Shown: positions 51,572-61,564 of the stretch, in pieces
Layout: each line of letters starts with the position of its first letter
How positions within the stretch are numbered: position 1 is the first letter of the stretch
From: Subsaximicrobium wynnwilliamsii
GTDB taxonomy: Bacteria; Bacteroidota; Bacteroidia; Flavobacteriales; Flavobacteriaceae
Assembly: GCF_007997225.1 (NCBI RefSeq)
Contig: NZ_VORM01000003.1
Coordinates: 1-64,000 of the forward strand
Length of the DNA: 64,000 nucleotides
Direction of reading: 5' to 3'
The notes under the pieces: generated by a model
What the model was told of the DNA's origin: nothing
The model's database searches: none
The model's input: the letters and a program-made list of their open reading frames with translations, nothing else
Position numbers and translations under genes: made by a program

Positions 51572-52849
51572 TTATGGTAATTGAGTAAACATTCGTTCTT
51601 CCTTTTTAAATTCGCGTTTAATGGCCTCCATAAATTGTATATGTTCAACCTTTTTACTTTTATGCTCCAAAAAATGCAGGCACACAAAACTGACGGCATT
51701 CACTATCTGTGCTCCTGTAAGTTCGTATTCCTTGGCAATTTTTTCAAGAATTTCTGTCTTAGCTTTCAATTGTTTAGGGATGGTTTTTTGCCAAAGCGCG
51801 AGGCGATCTTCAAATTCCGGTTTTGGAAATTCGATGATTTGATTCAATCTGCGAATAAAGGCCTCGTCAATGTTTTCTTTAAAGTTACTCGCCAAAAGGA
51901 TTAAGCCATTAAAATTTTCAGTACGCTGTAATAAATAACTAACTCCTTGATTTGCGTAGCGATCATGCGAATCCTTTGTAGCTGTTCTTTTACCAAAAAG
52001 TGCATCAGCTTCGTCAAAAAACAAAATCCAATTCTTGTTTTCAGCTCTTGTAAAAATCCTTTCAAGATTTTTTTCGGTTTCCCCAATATATTTTGAAACA
52101 ATTTGCGACAGATCTATTCGATAAACCGGCATATTGAATTCTTTACCCAGAAGTGAAGCAGTCAAAGTTTTTCCTGTACCTGACGACCCATGGAACAAAG
52201 CGCGATACCCAGGGCTTAAGCGTTTATCCAATCCATATTCGTGACGCAACTTTTTCTCGTGCTTTAACCAAAGTCGGATTTGGTGTATTTGCTCGAAGGT
52301 TTCTTTTGAAAGCACTAAATCAACCCACGCCATTTTAGTGGCCACTAACTCGGCAGGGAATTGAGAACCAAAAGCAGGCAAACTCACCTCTCCGAATAAT
52401 AAAAGATCGATTGTTTCAGCAGGCATTATCAATTGGCCACTCATTTTAGGCACCCCTTCCTGGACATTTTCCAACAGCACAGTTTGTGTACTAAAGAACC
52501 AATGGTCTTCACTAAAATATTTCTGAACCAATCCTCTCTTGTTTATATTTTTACCTGCCAAAATGTACTGCACTGTTTCTCCTGTAGGCAAAAACCCTCT
52601 ATAATTAGTGTGTTTTACGCCACCCCATTGTGGGAATTCGCCACCGTCGGGATGCAGAATTTGGATAATCTCTTCAAAAAAACCAGGCTGAATATGTGGC
52701 GCCATAGCAGTTAATAAAACAATGGCTTCTTCGTGTTTGATTTTACGATTGAGCACTTCAGAAAAGGTGTTTGAAAAATCAAATGCTTTTCCTTGTTTGC
52801 CGCTAGTGACTTGATGGATGATGTGTTGTTTTAGGTTTTTGAATGGCAT
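51572..52849 (-). CDS. AAA+ ATPase of contractile injection system (Afp15-like)
   Basis: This 425-aa AAA+ ATPase has Walker A GSSGTGKT at residues 221-228, Walker B ILFFDEAD, a sensor region (LLASNFKENID) and arginine-finger-type RR. A family-specific N-terminal domain of about 200 residues precedes it. AAA+ ATPases of this type are found in every complete eCIS locus (Afp15/Pvc15), where they are thought to help sheath assembly or cargo loading. It sits between the two DUF4157 genes, the usual place for cargo genes. A remnant of its paralogue lies 2 kb downstream. Confidence 0.9.
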   Translation of the reverse strand: MPFKNLKQHIIHQVTSGKQGKAFDFSNTFSEVLNRKIKHEEAIVLLTAMAPHIQPGFFEEIIQILHPDGGEFPQWGGVKHTNYRGFLPTGETVQYILAGKNINKRGLVQKYFSEDHWFFSTQTVLLENVQEGVPKMSGQLIMPAETIDLLLFGEVSLPAFGSQFPAELVATKMAWVDLVLSKETFEQIHQIRLWLKHEKKLRHEYGLDKRLSPGYRALFHGSSGTGKTLTASLLGKEFNMPVYRIDLSQIVSKYIGETEKNLERIFTRAENKNWILFFDEADALFGKRTATKDSHDRYANQGVSYLLQRTENFNGLILLASNFKENIDEAFIRRLNQIIEFPKPEFEDRLALWQKTIPKQLKAKTEILEKIAKEYELTGAQIVNAVSFVCLHFLEHKSKKVEHIQFMEAIKREFKKEERMFTQLP

Positions 52850-53041
52850 GGTAAATAATTTTAGGTTCTTAGGGGGACTTTGATAATTGACATGATCAAA
52901 TTGTAATTCTTTTCATATACAGAGCTGACAACCTTTCTTTTACTCTTTTTTTAATTTCTCTCCCATAGAAAAAAAAATCTAAGAACTAGATTAGTGTGAA
53001 AAATAAAATGCATGAGTGGCTGTATTACTAACATTAATGCA

Positions 53042-54022
53042 TCACATAGCTTGCAGCGCATCATTTTGTTGTTGACTAATACATCCCATTCTTAATAGTT
53101 TTCCGACCATACTTTTCGGAACAGCCATTCCTAGTCTTGCTCCTATAAAAATCAATATCCGTCCTAAAAGCGTTCCTATAATTCCTGAATATGCTGAATT
53201 TGTTAATCTACTTGTTAACCAGGCTTCTACTCCATAAGAAACTATTGGAGCTGCAATACAGCTCAAGGCAGCCGAAAGAATTAATGAACAATAATCCACA
53301 ACAAATCGTTCCCCTCTTCTCCATAAATGTAAACCGTATTGTAATGCAAGATCAAAAAGCACCCCTATGATGGCCCCAATAATACATTTTGCAGCTAATG
53401 CTCCCAAAGTTATTGTTGAAGCAGGCTCGCGCTGTATCATCTTCCTTTGTACAACACCTTGCTGCACCGTATGCGTCAACTCATGTGCCAGTAAATATTT
53501 TCCTCTACTTGAATTTGGCTGATATTCACCTTTGTTGAAGAAAATATCATTGCCAACTGTAAAAGCTCTTGCATTTATTAATTGATTCAAATGATTGGCT
53601 TTGTGTCCAGTATGAATATTGACACTCGAAAAATCACTGCCGAAACGGTTTTCCATAGAACTCTTTGTGGAACTATCCATGGACTTGCCTCCACCTTTGG
53701 AAGATTGAATTCCACTACTGACTAAATCTGAAGCAACTTGACCGGAAGTATTAGATTTCGTTTGAATCAAAGAAGTAACTTGCTGTGAAAGCGGTTTCAT
53801 TTGAAGTTCTTCGGCTTCACATGCTGTACATTTGCGTTGTACAAGTGATCCCGTATGTTGAATTTGGGCAGTTTGATTACTTCCATGCACCACTTGTTCG
53901 GCAATACGATCGGCTTCTTGCTCATATTTGTCATTAAATGAGCCTATCTTCAGTTTTGGCTGAATGAACACTGATTCTACTGACCGATTCCTTGTTGTAT
54001 CTTTTATCTGAGTAGTGTACAT
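53042..54022 (-). CDS. DUF4157 eCIS-associated putative toxin with membrane-type C-terminus
   Basis: This 326-aa protein has the N-terminal IQPKLKIGSFNDKYEQEADRIAEQVV segment and a CTAC pair typical of Bacteroidota DUF4157 cargo. A linker and the zincin-like domain follow (FGSDFSSVNIHTGHKANHLNQLINARAFTVGNDIFF, HELTH at 180-184). Residues 205-310 are dominated by hydrophobic helices (CIIGAIIGVLFDLALQYGL, YCSLILSAALSCIAAPIVSY, GTLLGRILIFIGARLGMAV). The C-terminus may therefore insert in or breach a target membrane, which is inference. It follows the tape-measure-family gene after 32 bases. Confidence 0.8.
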   Translation of the reverse strand: MYTTQIKDTTRNRSVESVFIQPKLKIGSFNDKYEQEADRIAEQVVHGSNQTAQIQHTGSLVQRKCTACEAEELQMKPLSQQVTSLIQTKSNTSGQVASDLVSSGIQSSKGGGKSMDSSTKSSMENRFGSDFSSVNIHTGHKANHLNQLINARAFTVGNDIFFNKGEYQPNSSRGKYLLAHELTHTVQQGVVQRKMIQREPASTITLGALAAKCIIGAIIGVLFDLALQYGLHLWRRGERFVVDYCSLILSAALSCIAAPIVSYGVEAWLTSRLTNSAYSGIIGTLLGRILIFIGARLGMAVPKSMVGKLLRMGCISQQQNDALQAM

Positions 54023-54054
54023 GATTCTGGTTTTTTAAAATTAATTATTAAATG

Positions 54055-55422
54055 CTATCTACTCCAATTGCAAGTGAGATGTCGATTCATCCACGGTGTT
54101 CTCACCGTATTGATTCCCCATGGTAAATGATTCAATAGCACATCCAGTCCTTGCTTTTCAACGAACAATCCCCAATTGTTTTCATCTTTTTTCAATTTAG
54201 CCTTTCGTTGCAAAAAACTTGATTGCAAGCTTTCCGGTGATGTGTTTTTCAAAATTTTCCAATGGGAAATAGTAGCGATGAGCAAATCTCGGCACACTTC
54301 TTTTTCTTCAATGGAAAAAGTAATTTTTGTATTGATGGCGTCGGTCATTTTCACACCACACAAAACTTTATTGAACACTAAATCATTTTCAAAAATCTGT
54401 TCTTCAAAAGTGACTAGATATTGTGATAACAAAACGGCGCGATTCTGAAGATTTTTGGATTTAAAACTATTTTTATCATCCGTCAAATACCCGAGTTTTT
54501 CAAATAACTTCTGTAAAAACGGATGCAAAATTATCAGGCCTGCGTTACTAATATAATATGATTCCTCGTTAGTATCGCTTTCTATTTGCACGTCATCAGC
54601 TTTAATCGACATGTTATTTTTGAGAGCCTCTAATTTTTTAAATTTTGTTTTAACCGGGTTGGTTTGGGTGTCTAACCACTTTTGATATTCTTTTTCGGTA
54701 ACTTCAAAATTGGTTTTTAAAATTTGTGAAAAGTTTTGTTGTATGCCATTTGGCAGGGATTCAGCCCGATAAATAACTTCCAAAAAATCATTTAATTCTG
54801 ATACAAACAGTTTCTTTGATGGATTTGGCAAAGCATAACGATCGCTTTTTTTATGAACTTGATAAAATATCAATCGTTTTTCTCCCAGAATATTTTCTCT
54901 AATACCAACGGGCATCGAAAACACAAACCTCAAAATTGATTGAACATCGGTACAAATTACTTTTAATACCTCTGCTCTATTTTGAGAGTTCCACTCTATT
55001 TCCTTTAAAATCTGATCCAATTTTTTTCCATCTTGACTATTTTTAAAATTTCCAGTTTTGAGAAAATCTATAATTAAGCCTATAGAATCAAAAACGATTT
55101 CTTTTTCAATAGAATCATCATAATAATTTTTAGAATTTTGCGGCAGGCCTGTATAAGGCTGTTGTCTTAAAAACAAACGAATTTGTGCCAATGCTTTATG
55201 TAAAAACTCATTTTTCCATTGCTTCAAATTGTCAATTTCAAATGAGACCGAGATTTTATCAATTTGCCATATTCTTTCGGAAGTATCATATTCCTCTAAT
55301 ATTTTTTCCAATTTCGGATAAAATTGATGCTGCATAAAGTCAACCAGCTCATCTTTCAACTGATTGGATGTTTCAATAGTTGAAGAATTAAATTGGATGG
55401 TATTTTTTTTAACGGAGTCCAT
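54055..55422 (-). CDS. Contractile injection system tape-measure-family protein (CIS_TMP)
   Basis: This 455-aa protein matches the Bacteroidota CIS_TMP family. An N-terminal segment (NTIQFNSSTIETSNQLKDEL, KLEKILEEYDTSERIWQIDK) corresponds to the family start, and near residue 290 the YYISNAGLIILHPFLQKLFEKLGYLTDDK...RAVLLSQYL...NKVLCGV region is its hallmark. The role would be to set the length of the tube/sheath. It overlaps the preceding gene by 14 bases. Family assignment is strong. The name follows database usage and is not proof of function. Confidence 0.85.
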   Translation of the reverse strand: MDSVKKNTIQFNSSTIETSNQLKDELVDFMQHQFYPKLEKILEEYDTSERIWQIDKISVSFEIDNLKQWKNEFLHKALAQIRLFLRQQPYTGLPQNSKNYYDDSIEKEIVFDSIGLIIDFLKTGNFKNSQDGKKLDQILKEIEWNSQNRAEVLKVICTDVQSILRFVFSMPVGIRENILGEKRLIFYQVHKKSDRYALPNPSKKLFVSELNDFLEVIYRAESLPNGIQQNFSQILKTNFEVTEKEYQKWLDTQTNPVKTKFKKLEALKNNMSIKADDVQIESDTNEESYYISNAGLIILHPFLQKLFEKLGYLTDDKNSFKSKNLQNRAVLLSQYLVTFEEQIFENDLVFNKVLCGVKMTDAINTKITFSIEEKEVCRDLLIATISHWKILKNTSPESLQSSFLQRKAKLKKDENNWGLFVEKQGLDVLLNHLPWGINTVRTPWMNRHLTCNWSR

Positions 55423-55960
55423 TAGCAGGCAGATGAAAATGAATTGATGATGTAATACTTAATTTACCTCTCAAATTATCAAAATTATGGTTGATCTCCA
55501 GCCATAAAATATTAACATCACTAAAACCGATTTGGAGAATTGATGGAAAATAACCTTTACCATCTGAAATAATCAATGGCACTACAAAAGCCAGTCTTGA
55601 AGTGTCTTTGTAAATACCTAATTCTTCAAAAATTAATGCCACTTCATCTGTCACTTTAAAAAAGAAATCTCGCTTTTCTGGATCTATTTTCTTAGAAGTC
55701 AAATTAAAGGTCAAATTCCCATGAAGTTTCTTAAAACCTCTGAACGAAAATCCTAGAATTGCATTTTCATCTTCTTCATCTTTCAGACTGTTTTGGGTTA
55801 CGTCAAAGATGTCCAGATTTGCGCCTCCATCTGCTGGTTCTGGGTTTTCCTCACCATGCTCCAATAATAAATTGAGCACCGTTCTCATTTCTGCTGCAGT
55901 GTTATTTCCACTATCGTTAATATCTGCAATTGCTTTTAATACTTCATTTCTCGTCGGCAT
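55409..55960 (-). CDS. eCIS-locus protein of unknown function, 183 aa
   Basis: This 183-aa protein has a helical N-terminus (VLKAIADINDSGNNTAAEMRTVLNLLLEHGE), an acidic linker and a beta-rich C-terminal part (GFSFRGFKKLHGNLTFNL ... LAFVVPLIISDGKGYFPSILQIGF). I do not recognise the family. It starts 12 bases after the 855-aa gene and overlaps the tape-measure-family gene, so it belongs to the injection system operon. Confidence 0.65.
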   Translation of the reverse strand: MPTRNEVLKAIADINDSGNNTAAEMRTVLNLLLEHGEENPEPADGGANLDIFDVTQNSLKDEEDENAILGFSFRGFKKLHGNLTFNLTSKKIDPEKRDFFFKVTDEVALIFEELGIYKDTSRLAFVVPLIISDGKGYFPSILQIGFSDVNILWLEINHNFDNLRGKLSITSSIHFHLPANGLR

Positions 55961-55972
55961 ACTATTTTATTT

Positions 55973-58540
55973 TTAATGGTTATCTCTATTTGTAAAAAAA
56001 TCGTTCTCATCGAAGTCTCGATGGTCAAAATCGGCTACTATTGGTTCATTATCAACTTCTTGATTGATTATAATATTGATACTGTCGCCGTTTCCACAAC
56101 AGATATAAGGCAGATAAAAATCTGCAATAATGACCCTTTGGGGAATTTTATTCTCTGTATTATCAGTCACTTGTATTCTTCCAAGATTTCTATCAAAAAA
56201 GTCATTCATTTGATTTTCAATAAATGCTCTTGTTGCAAAAGGTAATTTTGAATTATCTTGGGACATAGCCGCCTTAAATTTCTTACCTAGTTGTCTTTTC
56301 TCTTCCAGCCATTTATCATTTTCAGGCTCAGGCTTGCCCTTTCCTTTCAATCTGGCCCGTTTTTTAACTACATTGTTCTTTTCAACTTGCTCTAATTGTT
56401 GCTCGTTGAAATCGAATAATTTTTTGTAACTGACTATCCTATCAATAAAAATGTTGTTTTTTTCAGATGGTTTCGGTTTTTTAAAAATATTTGTATCGGC
56501 ATATATCAGTATAAATGTTCCTCCTTTTGGCACTCCTGCTTCATGATCAATCCCTTGATGTTTTTGTAAAAAATTGGTCAAAAACAATTCTTTCACTGAG
56601 TTTCCCCACCTTCTTTGTACCTCTTCATTTATTATAGTGAAAGGGTCTTCTAAAAACAGGTTATTGATTTCATCAAAATGATCGATTAAATCTTCCATAA
56701 CCGGATGCATATCGTCTTTATTGATAAGCGAAATACATAGCCTGTGCATTATGAACAATTCATTCAAATTTTCAAAAACTTCGTAAAAACCTTCATAGTT
56801 TGGAATAAAATCTTTTAAATCATCAACCAATAGGTTTCGGCTTTCTTTTAAAATAGATTCTAAATTGGTTATAGATTGATCGTTCATTACCGGATAATGC
56901 TCTTGTATCTTCTTTTTATTTGTTTTTATCCATGTAATTACATACTCCGTAATATTGTAAATCTTTTCTTTGGCAAGATCATAATCCAGTTCCATATCGT
57001 CCCAAATTCCACTTTGGTTCGATATATCGATTTCCTGATTTGCATACTCAACAGCATTAAGGGCCACGACTTTAAACGGAAGTCGGTATGTTTCCTGTAG
57101 CGCAACAATTTCTGTAATCGCTTCTGCATAATCCTGTCCTATGTGACCTTCAATCCTAAAAAAATCATAGCATTCCAAATCATATAAGAGCGGTTGGTTT
57201 ACTTGAAGATTTGATGTATTATAAGTATCAGCATGGTACGATAATATATTACGGTGAAGGGCTTTTTGAGTTAAGATGGGCGACCAATACTCGTTAAGAG
57301 TTGGTATATTGGTATAATAATATGGGATAGCCCTTTCTGAGTGCAGTTTACAGCCGATATTCGACGGGGTAATGCGTACGACTTGTTGTTGATTGGGTGC
57401 TGCCATTACCCAAAAAGAACCCAGTTGATAAATCAATTTTTGTAGTAAGCCCTTTAAAACTTCGTGTTTTTCTTTTTCTTCAGTACTGTTGATTCCTGTA
57501 TTAATAAAGTGAGTTCTATAATTGTATAAATTGTTATTGTGGTTGATTGAAGCTGTTTCTTTTTCTGCACTTCCCAATAAAACATGAAAAGGAAAATCAT
57601 TTTGTTTTGGACAACAAATGCTTAACTGGCAGGCATGATAATGGGATATCTCATTGTAAGTTGCAGCCATATCATTAAGCCAGTCCCACACATATTGTAT
57701 ATAAAGGGTGTCATCAAATTTTTGATGCATGGAGTTGATGATAGTGAGTGCATTTTGTAGTTGTGAGAAATTTTCTAAATTGCCGTGGAAAGGCTCAAAA
57801 TGTTGATGAACTGTTTGAATAGACTCACTTAGTGTTTTTTTTGACTGATTAATTACTGCTTTAAATGCATTAAAAATATGATTACCAGTTATCAAATTTG
57901 TTTTGGGAACATTGAATCTTGGTAATTTTAACCGGCTTAGATAGTTAAACGCACAGTTTGAGAGATTGAATTGCAACTTGCTTAACAGTTCTGAATCCAC
58001 CAACAATACACGCACATTCAATTCCAGCCGTTTGCCTTTGTCGGCACAGTCAATGGTGACACAGTTTTTTTCGTCAATCAATGGGGATTCCAATAAAAGC
58101 ATCACTATTTTGTTTTGCAAAATAGAGTTGGTTAACGGCTGTCTTTCGTCGTCTTCCGAATCTCGTGATAAAAGCTCAACACACGGACTTAAAGCCGCGT
58201 ACTCATCTGCCCATTGATATATTGTACCCAAATAGCCATGTTTTGATACATCGGCGGCCAGAAAGTCTTCACTAATGGTTGATTCTTTATATTGCGTATA
58301 ATCGTTTTCTTCAAAGGGAATCAAAAAACCGAGCGATGTAATTGCAGTACCACAATTAACGTGAATTGTTGTGGCATTTGGTTTACTTATCTCGAGACCG
58401 CAAACAATGCCCATACCCTGCAAGTAAACTCTAGACAAACGATCTTGTTCCTCTAAATAGCTAACAAGTTGGTTTAGGTGTTTTTGGCTTAGAACTTGAT
58501 CGGCTTCAAAAATCGGATAATCTGTTATAGTCTGCGTCAT
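55973..58540 (-). CDS. Large eCIS-locus structural protein of unknown function, 855 aa
   Basis: This 855-aa protein begins YPIFEADQVLSQKHLNQLVSYLEEQDRLSRVYLQGMGIVCGLEI, a pattern seen in phage-tail-like loci of Bacteroidota. It has no membrane helices; several regions are helical, and the C-terminal portion ends in a Cys-containing beta segment (IADFYLPYICCGNGDSINI). Its position between the Afp12-like baseplate protein and the tape-measure-family protein is where fibre or accessory proteins lie in Afp-type loci. The role is unknown. It begins 12 bases after the Afp12-like gene. Confidence 0.65.
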   Translation of the reverse strand: MTQTITDYPIFEADQVLSQKHLNQLVSYLEEQDRLSRVYLQGMGIVCGLEISKPNATTIHVNCGTAITSLGFLIPFEENDYTQYKESTISEDFLAADVSKHGYLGTIYQWADEYAALSPCVELLSRDSEDDERQPLTNSILQNKIVMLLLESPLIDEKNCVTIDCADKGKRLELNVRVLLVDSELLSKLQFNLSNCAFNYLSRLKLPRFNVPKTNLITGNHIFNAFKAVINQSKKTLSESIQTVHQHFEPFHGNLENFSQLQNALTIINSMHQKFDDTLYIQYVWDWLNDMAATYNEISHYHACQLSICCPKQNDFPFHVLLGSAEKETASINHNNNLYNYRTHFINTGINSTEEKEKHEVLKGLLQKLIYQLGSFWVMAAPNQQQVVRITPSNIGCKLHSERAIPYYYTNIPTLNEYWSPILTQKALHRNILSYHADTYNTSNLQVNQPLLYDLECYDFFRIEGHIGQDYAEAITEIVALQETYRLPFKVVALNAVEYANQEIDISNQSGIWDDMELDYDLAKEKIYNITEYVITWIKTNKKKIQEHYPVMNDQSITNLESILKESRNLLVDDLKDFIPNYEGFYEVFENLNELFIMHRLCISLINKDDMHPVMEDLIDHFDEINNLFLEDPFTIINEEVQRRWGNSVKELFLTNFLQKHQGIDHEAGVPKGGTFILIYADTNIFKKPKPSEKNNIFIDRIVSYKKLFDFNEQQLEQVEKNNVVKKRARLKGKGKPEPENDKWLEEKRQLGKKFKAAMSQDNSKLPFATRAFIENQMNDFFDRNLGRIQVTDNTENKIPQRVIIADFYLPYICCGNGDSINIIINQEVDNEPIVADFDHRDFDENDFFTNRDNH

Positions 58541-58552
58541 GGTTCATATAAT

Positions 58553-61500
58553 TTAAAGTGTTCCTAAAGTGCTGTTGTTTAATATAATGGGGTTATCTAA
58601 TTCACTTTCCAAGCAATCATGTAAAGTGCCTTTTTCAAAAATTGTATTGAGTGCCTTCATGGCCTTCATCATATTGGAAAGTTGACTATTGTATCTCGTT
58701 TTTTCTTCGTTTGAAAGACTGCTATTGCAGTATTTTCGCCTCATTTCCCTAAACGCATGTAACCAAGGTTGGTACACTTGCTGAAATGCGATCATATCGT
58801 CTTTGCCCACCCAACAAATTTTTATTTGGGTGTGTGCGGGCGCTTCTTTTCTTATTAAATTTTCGGCATATTTCCGGAAGTATCTGTTGCCGAAACGCGG
58901 TAACCAACCTGGAAAAATTAAAGTTGCCTTAAATGAAAAAGGGTCTTGATTTGCATAAAATAAATCTAAATCGCTTTGCACACATTCATCGTTAAGGCAC
59001 ACAGGAAAAAGGTCGATATCGGTCAAGCCATCAGTAAAGAACGGACGAAGTAATACATGCTCTACACAATAAAAGTTTTCTAAATACCCAGTTATGAATT
59101 GAAACAGAGAAGGAATAAACTCTTCAGCTTCTAAAACTGAATCAAAAGTCTCGTCAAATCTTGCAATTCGTACTCCAGCGAAATCAACAAAATAGATATA
59201 GGTATTTGTAAATTTGACAGTTTGGTAGTTTCTAATATCATTGAACAATCCAAACACCAAATTCCACTTCTCATCTTGAGTAAAACCGGGAGGGTTCATC
59301 AATTTAATCGGTAAATTTTTGGTCTCTGTTTTAATTATCCAGTGGTCTTTTGCAGTGGTATCAACAATATCTTGAAAAGGGATTTGATTTATACCCAATA
59401 ATGCTGAGATTCTATTTGCAAAACCGGAGCGATTTGGCAGCATCCAAAATGATGACGACGCATCGGGCTCTTGGTCATAATCGACGCCCAAACCTCTGCT
59501 ATAACTTACATCTGCCACTTTATTTAAAAATCGTTGTTTGTCCTCAACAAGATCTTGAAGTGGCAATTTCAATTCGGAAATGCCTTTTGCATTTTCCTGC
59601 ATTCTGTACATCATAAAAACATAATCGCCAAATGATTCACCAAATCTGGCCAATAAATGATCTAAAAAACGGTTCCTGCGATCATAAAAATCTTCATTGG
59701 TTTCATAATGGGAGCGCTCATTGCCACCATTAATAATGCCTGTTTCAAAACTTGTATCATAGGCCTCTGAATAAAAGAATTCATCTGCAATTCCCGGAAT
59801 ATCTTTAATTAAATTTGTAGCATAGGTTGATGTAAGGGTTGTTGTATTTAAGTATTCCTTTGCCATGTACAACTGTTTAAAGAAATCTGCCAATAATTGA
59901 TCAAAATGAAGTAGATAGGCCTTTAATTGCTTGGCTTGGGCTTTGCGTAAATTTGTAGATGCTAGGGGTAACTCACCCTCTCCAATTCCGTAAGTGGATG
60001 GGAAATCATGTTGAATGCTATAATAGTCGTTTAATTGATAGTGTTTGCCTGCGGGGAATTCGAAATCTTTTTTTGGGTTTTTGAGCTTATAATTATTATT
60101 CTCCACTTTGAGGTAAAAAATCCCTCTATCCAACTCATTTTCACCAGCCTGAGAAATGACAAATGGAATACTGTCCCTAAACAATAAGATTTTGGACCAT
60201 CGCGGTTGAAAAACAGGTCTTACAGCACCACTTAAATGAATACACCAATTTTGGTTGGCTTTCCCTTCTATGGGTTTGCCATTTATATCATAGGCAGTCA
60301 TCAATAAATTCCTGACCAATTCCACACCTTCAACCCCCATAATTGCTGCAATAATATCTGAAGCATGAATACAGTCTGGTAGCTGTGCTGCATCCACTTC
60401 GCTATCAATTAAAAAACCATGATCTAGTGAAGGCCCTTTAAAAATGTCTCTAGGTTTATAATCTAAATCGAGCATCTGTCTAAGGGTGTAAAACCTAATG
60501 GGTGGATCGAGCAATCCATCGACGGTTTGATAGATATTGGCGAGAGCTTCTTCAGCATCTGTTCCTGAACTGAGCTGTACATCCATACAAATGCCAATAT
60601 CCAAATTTGTTATGGTTTCCAAGCAAAGCCAATCCTCGGTAAGATTCCGGTTTTTATTGAGTTTTGCTTTTACCTCACTATAAATAGCATTGACTTTTTT
60701 TCTTTTTTCATTGAATTTGGAAACTATGTGGACCAAGTTTTCGATGTCGGAAAAGTGAGTTTCCGTATTTGACACTTCTGAAATATCATAAGGAAAAACA
60801 TTAAATTGAATGCTCTGTACAGGATCGGCATTATTGACTGTAGTTATACGAACATAAGCAGCTTCTTGTCCTATATCGGTTATGGCGATATTAGCAGGGT
60901 TGGAAAAATGCTCTAACCAAGTCACTTTTTCATCTCCCCATGATTCAATTTCAGATTTAATATCAACCTGAATAAAACGGTCGCCATCTGTCCATGAGTA
61001 TTGAACTGCAACTTCATTCAATTGCCCTAATTCCCTGTCGTCACTCAATTCAACAATTGGTCTTGCCAAACCTTCTAACCGAAGCGGCAGAAGGGTTTCT
61101 CCAAATTTGTTAACTGAAGAAAGGCTGAGTTTATCTTCCTTAAAGTTTACATATATGCGAACTTCATTTTTCAAAGCTGTGGGTTCGCCGTTATTATCAA
61201 CAGAGTGGAAAACAAACCAAGCATTGTTAACCCCTTCAACATCGATAATTAGTTTCCGGTAATCCAGTTCGGTAAGCGGTGCATTCGTCATTATTTCGCT
61301 ACACGGAAAAAATGTAGCGTTAGAAATTTTGTGGTCTTTGCCCGTTAAGAGATCTTCAATTGAAAAATTTGCTCGATACCCAAGTTCGGTGATGACATAG
61401 CAAAGCACCTCTAGAATAGTGATGCCAGGATCGTGCGCATTGAAATCTGTCCACAATTCATTGCCTAGGATTTCAATGTGTTTTTGCCCTTCCGAACGCA

Positions 61501-61564
61501 AAAAAGTGTAATTTTCTGCATTGGAAAGCTTACGTGCGGTCTCTATGTAGTTTAAATCACTCAT
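58553..61564 (-). CDS. Baseplate protein of contractile injection system (Afp12-like)
   Basis: This protein of about 1003 aa carries the signature of Afp12/Pvc12-type baseplate proteins near its N-terminus: EILGNELWTDFNAHDPGITILEVLCYVITELGYR. The start is placed at ATG 61564 (MSDLNYIETARK), overlapping the stop of the Afp11-like gene (ATGA), so the two are translationally coupled. The long middle and C-terminal regions contain further baseplate-type segments (HTQIKICWVGKDDMIAFQQVYQPWL). It should form the outer ring of the baseplate with the Afp11-like protein. Confidence 0.85.
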   Translation of the reverse strand: MSDLNYIETARKLSNAENYTFLRSEGQKHIEILGNELWTDFNAHDPGITILEVLCYVITELGYRANFSIEDLLTGKDHKISNATFFPCSEIMTNAPLTELDYRKLIIDVEGVNNAWFVFHSVDNNGEPTALKNEVRIYVNFKEDKLSLSSVNKFGETLLPLRLEGLARPIVELSDDRELGQLNEVAVQYSWTDGDRFIQVDIKSEIESWGDEKVTWLEHFSNPANIAITDIGQEAAYVRITTVNNADPVQSIQFNVFPYDISEVSNTETHFSDIENLVHIVSKFNEKRKKVNAIYSEVKAKLNKNRNLTEDWLCLETITNLDIGICMDVQLSSGTDAEEALANIYQTVDGLLDPPIRFYTLRQMLDLDYKPRDIFKGPSLDHGFLIDSEVDAAQLPDCIHASDIIAAIMGVEGVELVRNLLMTAYDINGKPIEGKANQNWCIHLSGAVRPVFQPRWSKILLFRDSIPFVISQAGENELDRGIFYLKVENNNYKLKNPKKDFEFPAGKHYQLNDYYSIQHDFPSTYGIGEGELPLASTNLRKAQAKQLKAYLLHFDQLLADFFKQLYMAKEYLNTTTLTSTYATNLIKDIPGIADEFFYSEAYDTSFETGIINGGNERSHYETNEDFYDRRNRFLDHLLARFGESFGDYVFMMYRMQENAKGISELKLPLQDLVEDKQRFLNKVADVSYSRGLGVDYDQEPDASSSFWMLPNRSGFANRISALLGINQIPFQDIVDTTAKDHWIIKTETKNLPIKLMNPPGFTQDEKWNLVFGLFNDIRNYQTVKFTNTYIYFVDFAGVRIARFDETFDSVLEAEEFIPSLFQFITGYLENFYCVEHVLLRPFFTDGLTDIDLFPVCLNDECVQSDLDLFYANQDPFSFKATLIFPGWLPRFGNRYFRKYAENLIRKEAPAHTQIKICWVGKDDMIAFQQVYQPWLHAFREMRRKYCNSSLSNEEKTRYNSQLSNMMKAMKALNTIFEKGTLHDCLESELDNPIILNNSTLGTL

